From Phyllobacteriaceae bacterium (GTDB lineage: Bacteria; Pseudomonadota; Alphaproteobacteria; Rhizobiales; Ancalomicrobiaceae), in contig JAAYVT010000519.1 in the NCBI GenBank assembly GCA_012517025.1, positions 1-6,630 on the forward strand: DNA of 6,630 nucleotides, in the 5' to 3' direction. The translations under genes and the position numbers were made by a program. The notes below the pieces were generated by a model, which saw nothing but the letters and a program-made list of their open reading frames with translations, made no database searches and was not told where the DNA came from. Of the stretch, positions 1-5,695 are shown piece by piece (positions within the stretch are counted from its first letter, which is position 1; each line of letters begins with the position of its first letter).

Positions 1-128
1 ACCGCGAAACGGTGATTTGCAGCCCTCCGCCGGGTCATGTATCCGTATCCGATGCCCGTCGGATCCGACGAGGCCGAGACCGGGTCGGCGGGAGCGATCG
101 GACGGTCCGCATCACGAGAGTTCCGATA
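1..128 (+). promoter_or_regulatory. Leader region upstream of dxs
   Basis: This stretch has no supportable gene. The reading frame of dxs stays open back to a GTG at position 12, but the 39 extra residues are arginine-rich and do not resemble the start of any Dxs. A perfect 14-bp palindrome, CGTCGGATCCGACG, lies at 57-70. A weak sigma-70-like pair can be drawn (TTGCAG at 17-22, 17-bp spacer, TATCCG at 40-45), each element matching about half of the consensus, so the promoter assignment is tentative. If it is real, the palindrome would sit at the 5' end of the transcript. The purine run GAGAG at 116-120 serves as the ribosome binding site for the TTG start at 129. Confidence 0.4.
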
Positions 129-2054
129 TTGCCGAGCCCCCTCGAGACACCCCTCCTCGACACCGTCCATACCCCGGAAGATCTGCGCAAGATCCCCGAC
201 AACCAGCTGCGGCAGCTGGCCGACGAGCTGCGCGCCGAGACCATCGACGCGGTCTCGGTCACCGGCGGCCACCTCGGCGCCGGCCTCGGCGTGGTCGAGC
301 TCACGGTGGCGCTGCACAAGGTGTTCGACACCCCGCGCGACATCCTGATCTGGGACGTCGGTCATCAGACCTATCCGCACAAGATCCTGACCGGCCGGCG
401 CGACCGCATCCGCACCCTGCGCCAGGGTGGCGGCCTCTCCGGCTTCACCAAGCGCGACGAGAGCCCCTACGATCCGTTCGGCGCGGCCCATTCCTCGACC
501 TCGATCTCGGCGGCGCTCGGCTTCGCGGCGGCGCGCGATCTCTCCGGCGCCACCAACGACGTGATCGCGGTGATCGGCGACGGCTCGATGTCGGCCGGCA
601 TGGCCTACGAGGCGATGAACAACGCCGGCGCCATGGACGCCCGGCTGATCGTCATCCTCAACGACAACGACATGTCGATCGCCCCGCCGACCGGAGCGAT
701 GAGCGCCTATCTCGCCCGTCTGGTGTCGTCGCGGACGTTCCTGCAGCTCAGGGACATCGGCAAACAGATCTCGCGGCGGCTGCCCAAGTTCATCGAAATC
801 GGCGCCAAGCGGGCGGAAGAGTTCGCCCGCGGCATGGCGATGGGCGGAACGTTGTTCGAGGAGCTCGGCTTCTTCTACGTCGGCCCGATCGACGGCCACA
901 ATCTCGATCATCTCCTGCCGGTTCTGCGCAACGTGCGCGATTCCAAGCAGGGCCCGATCCTCGTCCACGTCGTCACCCAGAAGGGCAAGGGCTACGCCCC
1001 GGCCGAGGCCGCCGACGACAAGTACCACGGCGTCTCCCGCTTCGACGTCGTCACCGGCAAGCAGGACAAGCCCAAGGCCAACGCCCCCTCCTACACCCGC
1101 GTCTTCGCCGACGCGCTGATCTCGGAGGCGCGCCGCGACGAGAAGATCCTCGGCATCACCGCCGCGATGCCGGCCGGCACCGGCCTCGACCGCTTCGCCG
1201 AGGCCTTTCCGAAGCGGATGTTCGACGTCGGCATCGCCGAGCAGCACGCCGTGACCTTCGCCGCCGGCCTCGCCGCCGCCGGCATGAAGCCGTTCTGCGC
1301 GATTTATTCGACCTTCCTGCAGCGCGGCTTCGATCAGGTGGCGCACGACGTGGCGCTGCAGAAGCTGCCCGTCCGCTTTCCGATCGATCGCGCCGGTTTC
1401 GTCGGCGCCGACGGCGCCACCCACGCCGGTTCCTATGATCTCGCCTATCTCGGCTTCCTGCCGAACTTCGTCGTGATGGCGCCGGCCGACGAGGCCGAGC
1501 TCGTCCACATGGTGGCGACCAGCGCGGCGATCGACGATCGCCCCTCCGCCTTCCGCTTCCCGCGCGGCGAGGGCGTCGGCGTCGAATTGCCGACCCACGG
1601 CGAGATCCTGGAGATCGGCAAGGGCCGGATCCTGCGCGAGGGCACCAAGGTGGCGATCCTGTCGCTCGGCACCCGCCTCTCCGCCGCTCTCGACGCCGCC
1701 GAGACGTTGGAAGCGCACGGGCTCTCCACCACCGTCGCCGACGCCCGCTTCATGAAGCCGCTCGACCGCGACCTCGTCCGCCGCCTCGCTCGCGCCCACG
1801 AGGTGCTGGTGACGGTGGAGGAGGGGGCGATCGGCGGCTTCGGCAGCCACGTCCTGCACTTCCTGGCCTCGGAAGGACTGCTCGACGGCGGCCTCAAGAT
1901 CCGCACCCTGATGATGCCCGACCAGTTCCTCGACCACGGCGACGCGGAGAAGACCCATGCGGCGATCGGCATCGACGCGAACGGCATCGTCCGGCGCGTC
2001 TTCGAGGCACTCGGACGCAGCGAGGCGACCGGCGAGCCGGCGCGGCGCGCCTGA
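129..2054 (+). CDS. dxs: 1-deoxy-D-xylulose-5-phosphate synthase
   Basis: Dxs is a cytoplasmic thiamine-diphosphate enzyme. It condenses pyruvate with glyceraldehyde 3-phosphate to give 1-deoxy-D-xylulose 5-phosphate, the entry step of the MEP isoprenoid pathway and a precursor for thiamine and pyridoxal phosphate. Counting from the TTG at 129 the protein has 641 residues, the usual family length. The N-terminal TPP domain shows the active-site histidine region (H48, GHQ at 78-80, H121), the cofactor motif GDG at 150-152 and its partner NDN at 178-180. PIDGHN follows, and then the pyrimidine-domain motif GIAEQH with catalytic E371, equivalent to E370 of the E. coli enzyme. The C-terminal transketolase domain is complete. 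I chose TTG 129 because GAGAG lies 8 nt upstream and MPSPLETPLLDTVHTPEDLR matches the typical Dxs start; a GTG at 12 would add 39 unrelated residues. The stop codon overlaps the ribosome binding site of the next gene, which points to co-transcription. Family identity is essentially certain; only the start is open. Confidence 0.96.
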   Translation: MPSPLETPLLDTVHTPEDLRKIPDNQLRQLADELRAETIDAVSVTGGHLGAGLGVVELTVALHKVFDTPRDILIWDVGHQTYPHKILTGRRDRIRTLRQGGGLSGFTKRDESPYDPFGAAHSSTSISAALGFAAARDLSGATNDVIAVIGDGSMSAGMAYEAMNNAGAMDARLIVILNDNDMSIAPPTGAMSAYLARLVSSRTFLQLRDIGKQISRRLPKFIEIGAKRAEEFARGMAMGGTLFEELGFFYVGPIDGHNLDHLLPVLRNVRDSKQGPILVHVVTQKGKGYAPAEAADDKYHGVSRFDVVTGKQDKPKANAPSYTRVFADALISEARRDEKILGITAAMPAGTGLDRFAEAFPKRMFDVGIAEQHAVTFAAGLAAAGMKPFCAIYSTFLQRGFDQVAHDVALQKLPVRFPIDRAGFVGADGATHAGSYDLAYLGFLPNFVVMAPADEAELVHMVATSAAIDDRPSAFRFPRGEGVGVELPTHGEILEIGKGRILREGTKVAILSLGTRLSAALDAAETLEAHGLSTTVADARFMKPLDRDLVRRLARAHEVLVTVEEGAIGGFGSHVLHFLASEGLLDGGLKIRTLMMPDQFLDHGDAEKTHAAIGIDANGIVRRVFEALGRSEATGEPARRA

Positions 2055-2067
2055 GGAGGCCGAGACG

Positions 2068-2688
2068 ATGACGCTGAGGGCGTTGCGCTGGGTCCTGTGG
2101 GTGCTGATCGCGTTCCTGGTGATCGGGCTCGGCGTGTTCGCGGCGCTGCGCGAGCCGGCGACGACGCCGAAACAGGCCGACGCCTCCGCCCTCGCGCCGG
2201 TCGCCGGCATCGGCGGCGACTTCGCTCTCGTCGACCAGTCCGGCAAGCCGTTCACCCAAGCCGATCTGAAGGGGCATCCGAGCCTCGTCTTCTTCGGCTA
2301 CACCTTCTGTCCCGACGTCTGCCCGACCACCCTGCTCGAGGCCGAGGGCTGGATGAAGGAGCTCGGCCCGGACGCCGACCGCCTGAAGGTGGTCTTCGTC
2401 ACCGTCGACCCGGAGCGCGACACCTCCGAGAAGCTGAAGGATTATCTCGGCAGCTTCGATCCGCGCTTCGTCGGCCTGACCGGCCCGCGCCCGGCGATCG
2501 ACCGCATCCTCAAGGATTACCGGGTGTTCGCGCGCAAGGTCGAGGGCAAGGGCGGCGACTACACCATGGATCACACCGCCGCCGTCTACATGCTCGACCC
2601 GCAGGGACGCTTCGTCGGGCTGATCAACTTCCAGGAAGAGACCGCCAAGGCGATGACCAAGATCCGCCGCCTGATGACGATGTCGTGA
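2068..2688 (+). CDS. SCO/SenC family copper chaperone
   Basis: Sco/SenC proteins are membrane-anchored, thioredoxin-fold copper carriers of the periplasm. They help assemble the CuA centre of cytochrome c oxidase and can also act as thiol reductases. This 206-residue protein has one N-terminal hydrophobic segment (about 8-27) after a short basic start, so the rest should be periplasmic. The copper ligands are visible: CPDVC with C81 and C85, and H169 in the sequence DYTMDHTAAVY. The flanking signature VFFGYTFCPDVCP and the VTVDPERDT segment (111-119) are typical of the family. The ATG at 2068 has a strong Shine-Dalgarno sequence, GAGGAGG at 2053-2059, with 8 nt spacing, and it gives the expected membrane anchor. 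The frame is open further upstream inside dxs, but that part is not needed. Only 13 bp separate it from dxs and 4 bp from the exporter gene downstream, so it is probably the middle gene of one transcript. No oxidase subunit is visible here, so the partner oxidase is not identified. Confidence 0.94.
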   Translation: MTLRALRWVLWVLIAFLVIGLGVFAALREPATTPKQADASALAPVAGIGGDFALVDQSGKPFTQADLKGHPSLVFFGYTFCPDVCPTTLLEAEGWMKELGPDADRLKVVFVTVDPERDTSEKLKDYLGSFDPRFVGLTGPRPAIDRILKDYRVFARKVEGKGGDYTMDHTAAVYMLDPQGRFVGLINFQEETAKAMTKIRRLMTMS

Positions 2689-2692
2689 CGCC

Positions 2693-3331
2693 GTGATCGA
2701 CGTCGGCGCTCTCCTCTCCGCGGCGATCGCGGGCTGTCTCTACGTGGTCTCGCCGGGGCCGGCGGTGCTGGCGTTGATCGGCATCGGCGCGGCCAAGGGA
2801 CGGCGCCCGGCGCTGTACTTCCTGTTCGGCCATCTCTTCGGCGACACGCTGTGGTGCGGTCTGGCGGTGACGGCGCTGGTCGGGGCGAAAGTGTTCGATC
2901 CGCTGCTGTTCGAACTGGTGGCGCTCGCCTGCGGGCTCTATCTCGGCCGGCTCGGCTGGAAGGGCGTGACCGCGCGCTCGGCCTCCGGCGCCGACGATCT
3001 CGTCGGCGACAAGCCGTGGATGCGCGGCATCGCCTTCGGCCTCACCAATCCGAAGAGCTATCCGGTGGCGCTGGCCATGTACACGGCGCTGTTCGCCGGG
3101 CGGCCCGAGGCGCTGACCTTCCAGGCGATGCCGATGCTGTTCCTCGCCTCGCTCGTCGGCTTCCTCTGCGGCGATGCGATCCTCGCCTGGACGGTCGGCA
3201 CCGGGGTGATGCGCCGGCTCTATCTGGCGCACGCCGTCACCATCGTCCGGGTGGTCGGCGCGCTGTTCCTCGCCTTCGCCGTCACCACGCTCTGGGAAGC
3301 CGTGCCGAAGCTCGTCGCCCGGCTGGCCTGA
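2693..3331 (+). CDS. LysE family exporter
   Basis: This is an inner-membrane protein of the LysE/RhtB superfamily, whose characterised members export amino acids or related small molecules; the substrate cannot be read from the sequence. It has 212 residues, normal for the family, with about six hydrophobic stretches (roughly 5-30, 40-64, 69-88, 115-135, 145-170 and 180-201). The family signature SPGPAVLALIGIGAAKGRR (20-38) follows the first segment start, and the second hallmark, GLTNPKSYPVALAMY (116-130), sits in the middle, equivalent to the usual NPK motif. The start is GTG at 2693, 4 nt after the sco stop codon. I see no clear Shine-Dalgarno sequence, so translation is probably coupled to the gene upstream. 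This start puts PGP at residues 21-23, as expected for the family. The gene ends just before the hairpin at 3337-3373. The next gene, ald, is convergent, so a shared role in alanine handling is possible but not shown. Confidence 0.9.
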   Translation: MIDVGALLSAAIAGCLYVVSPGPAVLALIGIGAAKGRRPALYFLFGHLFGDTLWCGLAVTALVGAKVFDPLLFELVALACGLYLGRLGWKGVTARSASGADDLVGDKPWMRGIAFGLTNPKSYPVALAMYTALFAGRPEALTFQAMPMLFLASLVGFLCGDAILAWTVGTGVMRRLYLAHAVTIVRVVGALFLAFAVTTLWEAVPKLVARLA

Positions 3332-3336
3332 ACGCG

Positions 3337-3373
3337 GAAACGCCCCCGCGCCGGTTCGGCGCGGAGGCGTTTC
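3337..3373. terminator. Hairpin between convergent lysE-type gene and ald, probably bidirectional
   Basis: The arms at 3337-3352 and 3358-3373 pair over 16 positions with a single C/A mismatch, around the loop GGTTC. The outer part of the stem is A/T (AAA with TTT) and the inner part is nearly all G/C, so on either strand a short run of three U follows a very stable stem. The hairpin starts 5 bp after the lysE-type stop codon and ends 24 bp before the ald stop codon, the expected place for a terminator serving both convergent genes. The U-tract is short, so efficiency may be moderate or depend on other factors. Confidence 0.75.
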
Positions 3374-3397
3374 GGTGGGGCACCCGTGCGGACGATC

Positions 3398-4516
3398 TCA
3401 GGCGGCGATCGCGCTCGCCAGCGGCAGCAGGTCGTAACCGAGAGCGGCGGCGACGGCCGGGTAGGTCACCCGGCCGACCGCGACGTTGAGGCCGTTGGCC
3501 AGATGCGGATCCTCGGCGAGCGCCCGGCGCCAGCCCTTGTCGGCGAGCGCCAGGGCGAAGGGCAGGGTGGCGTTGGCGAGCGCGAAGGTCGAGGTGCGGG
3601 CGACGCCGCCCGGCATGTTGGCGACGCAGTAGTGCACCACCCCGTCGACGACGTAGGTCGGCCGCGAATGGGTGGTGGCGTGCGAGGTCTCGGCGCAACC
3701 GCCCTGGTCGATCGCCACGTCGACGATCACCGAACCGCGTTTCATCGTCTTCAGCATCGGCCGGGTGATCAGCTTCGGCGCGGCGGCGCCGGGAACGAGG
3801 ACCGTGCCGATCACCAGATCCGCCTCGGCGACGAGCGCGGCGACGGCGTCGCGGCTGGAGGCGGCGGTCTTGACCCGGGCGCCGAACTGCACGTTGAGCC
3901 GCCGCAGCACGTCGAGCGAGCGGTCGACCACGGTGACGTCGGCGCCCATGCCGAGCGCGATCGCGGTCGCGTTGGTGCCGGAGACGCCGCCGCCGAGCAC
4001 CACCACCTTGGCCGGCGCCACGCCCGGCACGCCGCCGAGCAGCACGCCGCGGCCCTTCATGGCGTTCTCCAGCGCATGCGCCCCGACCTGAACCGCCATG
4101 CGGCCGGCGACCTCGGACATCGGGGTGAGCAGCGGCAGACCGCCGGTCGGCGAGGTCACCGTCTCGTAGGCGACGCAAGTCGCGCCGGAGGCGACGAGAT
4201 CGCGGGTCTGCTCCGGATCGGGAGCGAGATGGAGATAGGTGAAGAGGGGATGGTCGGGCCGCAGTTTGGCGCGCTCGACCGCCAGCGGCTCCTTGACCTT
4301 GACGATCATCTCGGCCTCGGCCCACACCGCGTCGGCGGCCTCGACGAGGGTCGCGCCGGCCTTGACGAAGTCGCGGTCGGCGATGCCGGCGCCGCGTCCG
4401 GCGCCCTTCTCGATCAGCACGGCGTGGCCGTGCGCCACCAGCTCGGCGACCGATGCCGGCACCAGGCCGACGCGGTCCTCGTGATCCTTGATTTCCTTCG
4501 GCACTCCGATGCGCAT
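3398..4516 (-). CDS. ald: Alanine dehydrogenase
   Basis: Ald catalyses the reversible NAD-dependent oxidative deamination of L-alanine to pyruvate and ammonia in the cytoplasm. It is mostly used to catabolise alanine, and sometimes to assimilate ammonia or to recycle NADH. The protein has 372 residues, the normal length. It starts with the family signature MRIGVPKEIKDHEDRVGLVP. The known active-site residues fall at the same numbers as in the well-studied mycobacterial enzyme: R15, K75 and H96 for substrate, and D270 in VDVAIDQGG. The NAD-binding Rossmann motif is GGGVSG (175-180), with D198 at the end of the second strand. MPGGVARTST (301-310) is also characteristic. The ATG has a good Shine-Dalgarno sequence (GAGGAG on the minus strand, about 4521-4528). 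It is divergent from an Lrp/AsnC regulator, which probably controls it in response to alanine. All key residues are present, so the enzyme should be active. Transhydrogenase alpha subunits are the nearest alternative, but they lack this length and C-terminus. Confidence 0.97.
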   Translation of the reverse strand: MRIGVPKEIKDHEDRVGLVPASVAELVAHGHAVLIEKGAGRGAGIADRDFVKAGATLVEAADAVWAEAEMIVKVKEPLAVERAKLRPDHPLFTYLHLAPDPEQTRDLVASGATCVAYETVTSPTGGLPLLTPMSEVAGRMAVQVGAHALENAMKGRGVLLGGVPGVAPAKVVVLGGGVSGTNATAIALGMGADVTVVDRSLDVLRRLNVQFGARVKTAASSRDAVAALVAEADLVIGTVLVPGAAAPKLITRPMLKTMKRGSVIVDVAIDQGGCAETSHATTHSRPTYVVDGVVHYCVANMPGGVARTSTFALANATLPFALALADKGWRRALAEDPHLANGLNVAVGRVTYPAVAAALGYDLLPLASAIAA

Positions 4517-4674
4517 GGGGCTCTCCTCGATCGGCTCCCGTCCGACCCGTCCGGCTCGAACATTCTTCGGATGATGAGCCGGCTCACGCGCAATTTTCGG
4601 TCCATTTTCGAAATCGAATCGTTTTCATGAAAGCTCGGATTGAACCGATCGCCGAATTCGTCGAATATTCTGCG
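4517..4674. promoter_or_regulatory. Shared ald / Lrp-regulator control region with palindrome array
   Basis: The right half of this divergent gap (about 4588-4674) is clearly richer in A+T than the rest of the window, as expected for a promoter and operator region. It holds five perfect palindromes: TGAGCCGGCTCA (4575-4586), TTTCGAAA (4606-4613), TTTCATGAAA (4623-4632), CGAATTCG (4653-4660) and GAATATTC (4663-4670). Two direct copies of ATTTTCG start at 4593 and 4604, 11 bp apart. GAATATTC with its flanks resembles the AT-centred palindromes bound by Lrp-family proteins. A weak plus-strand promoter can be drawn with TTGAAC (4640-4645) and GAATAT (4663-4668) at 17-bp spacing. No convincing minus-strand promoter for ald was found by eye. 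That this is a control region is well supported by context; individual sites are hypotheses. Confidence 0.6.
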
Positions 4675-5136
4675 ATGATTGCTCTCGACGATCGTGATCG
4701 CCAGATTCTGACCGAGCTGCAGGCCGACGGGCGCCTCACCAACGCCGAGTTGGCGGAGCGGGTGCACCTGTCGCCGTCGGCCTGTCTGAGGCGCGTCAAC
4801 CTGCTGATGGAGAGCGGCCTGGTCGCCGGCGCGCACCTGGTGCTGGACCAGAAGACGGCGGGCTTCGCCGGCACCGCCTACGTCTCGATCACCCTCGACA
4901 GCCAGGACCGCGCCCGCCTCGACGCCTTCGAGGCGAAGGTGCGGCTGGTGGCGCAGATCCAGGAGTGTCACCTGCTCGCCGGGCAGTCGGATTACCTGCT
5001 GCGGGTGATCTTCCGCGACATGGCGGATCTCGAGCGGCTGCATTCCGAGGTGCTGACGCGGTTGCCCGGCGTCGTCCGGGTGCAGTCGCAGCTGACGCTG
5101 CGCACCGTCAAGCGGACGACCAAGATCCCGGTGTGA
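4675..5136 (+). CDS. Lrp/AsnC family regulator, AldR-type
   Basis: Lrp/AsnC proteins are cytoplasmic DNA-binding regulators that form dimers to octamers and respond to amino acids. From the ATG at 4675 this one has 153 residues, typical of the family. It opens with IALDDRDRQILTELQADGRL, the classic Lrp beginning. A helix-turn-helix follows (about 21-50, including LTNAELAERVHLSPSACLRRV), then a linker and a RAM ligand-binding domain (about 66-145). The RAM domain contains LLAGQSDYLLRV (100-111), the effector-site segment. An in-frame ATG at 4627 would add 16 residues. I prefer 4675 because the extension has unbiased third codon positions, precedes the point where family members usually begin, and its ATG lies inside a palindrome. 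Neither start has a recognisable Shine-Dalgarno sequence. The gene is divergent from ald, an arrangement known for Lrp-type activators of alanine dehydrogenase in rhizobia and mycobacteria, so it most likely activates ald in the presence of alanine and controls itself. That role is inferred from context. Confidence 0.93.
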   Translation: MIALDDRDRQILTELQADGRLTNAELAERVHLSPSACLRRVNLLMESGLVAGAHLVLDQKTAGFAGTAYVSITLDSQDRARLDAFEAKVRLVAQIQECHLLAGQSDYLLRVIFRDMADLERLHSEVLTRLPGVVRVQSQLTLRTVKRTTKIPV

Positions 5137-5155
5137 CGCCGCGTCGGGCCGTCAC
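5133..5155. terminator. Inverted repeat across two convergent stop codons
   Basis: GTGACG (5133-5138) and CGTCAC (5150-5155) are perfect 6-bp inverted arms separated by 11 bp. The left arm contains the stop codon of the Lrp regulator and the right arm contains the stop codon of the convergent secreted-protein gene. The gap between the two genes is only 15 bp, so any terminator has to lie here or inside a gene. There is no U-tract on either strand and the stem is short, so this is a weak candidate. Confidence 0.3.
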
Positions 5156-5505
5156 TTGTTGAGGTCGACCGCGCCCCAGCAATCCGGGCCCTTCCACTGG
5201 GCTTCCACGTTGTGGGCGCCGACGCGGCCCTTGAAGGTGACCTCGCCCTTCGGCGACGGCATCACCGCGGAGAAGGTGCCGTCCGACTTGACCGTGCCGG
5301 TGGCGCGGTCGCCGGAGCCCTCGTAGGCGTAGCCGGAGAGCTCGATCGACGAGCCGGAGACGTAGGCGTTCATCGGGGTGACGCCGGCGCAGGCGGCGCC
5401 GCGACCGCCGGCGACCGAGGAGGCGCCGGAATAACTGCCGTCGGCGAGCGCCGGCACGGTGCCGGCGGCGAGGGCGAAGGCGAGGAACGGGGCGAGGCGG
5501 CGCAT
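5152..5505 (-). CDS. Small secreted protein of unknown function, two cysteines
   Basis: I do not recognise a named family. The 117-residue product starts MRRLAPFLAFALAAGTVPALA, a clear Sec signal peptide with a likely cut after ALA at residue 21. The mature part of about 96 residues starts DGSYSGASS, is rich in glycine and serine, and alternates polar and hydrophobic residues, suggesting an all-beta fold. Segments such as GSYSG, IELSGYAYEG, GTVKSDGTFSA and GEVTFKGRV look like successive short strands and turns. Its two cysteines, C39 and C109, could form one disulfide joining the two ends of the domain in the periplasm. The ATG at 5505 has GGAG (5513-5516) 7 nt upstream and begins exactly at the signal peptide. 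The frame is open much further upstream, to 5787, but the added sequence is arginine-rich and would bury the signal peptide. It converges on the Lrp regulator gene with a 15-bp gap and diverges from another small secreted-protein gene. Confidence 0.8.
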   Translation of the reverse strand: MRRLAPFLAFALAAGTVPALADGSYSGASSVAGGRGAACAGVTPMNAYVSGSSIELSGYAYEGSGDRATGTVKSDGTFSAVMPSPKGEVTFKGRVGAHNVEAQWKGPDCWGAVDLNK

Positions 5506-5695
5506 CGTGCATCTCCGGGTCGAGCCGTCCGAGCGACGGCGTGCCGAACCTAGTGGAGGACGGCGCGGCTGAAAACCACTTCTCCGATCACACCCGAGGG
5601 AAACTGCGGAGCGACACCCCGGCGTCTTTTCAACGGTCGCGACCGCGCCGATCCTCGCGCCCCGGTCGCACTCGACCGGACCGAGAGGCTTCGCC
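5506..5695. promoter_or_regulatory. Intergenic control region between two divergent secreted-protein genes
   Basis: No gene is supported in these 190 bp. Three inverted repeats stand out. GCCGTC-cgagc-GACGGC (5524-5540) would form a hairpin in the leader of the minus-strand gene, 7 bp from its ribosome binding site. CGGTCGCGACCG (5634-5645) is a perfect 12-bp palindrome. CCGGTCG-cact-CGACCGG (5662-5679) would form a hairpin in the leader of the plus-strand gene, 3 nt before its GAGAGG ribosome binding site (5683-5688). The last two share the half-site CGGTCG and have centres 31 bp apart. Possible promoter elements are weak: for the minus strand, TTTTCA and TAGGTT at 17-bp spacing could give a start near 5540. 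I cannot assign promoters with confidence. Confidence 0.5.

Noticed and set aside
17..1438. Long plus-strand open frame (473 codons) overlapping dxs
   Set aside because: It is an arginine- and alanine-rich shadow in another frame of dxs, which has all its family motifs. Such frames are common at this GC content.
3332..3397. Possible small gene between the lysE-type gene and ald
   Set aside because: The 66 bp are fully explained by the terminator hairpin and short flanks, with no start codon and ribosome binding site pair.
3386..4630. Long plus-strand open frame (414 codons) antisense to ald, and a 347-codon minus-strand frame at 3282-4325
   Set aside because: Both lie over ald, which is complete with every catalytic residue. 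Their translations are low-complexity G/A/R/H-rich sequence with no recognisable domain.
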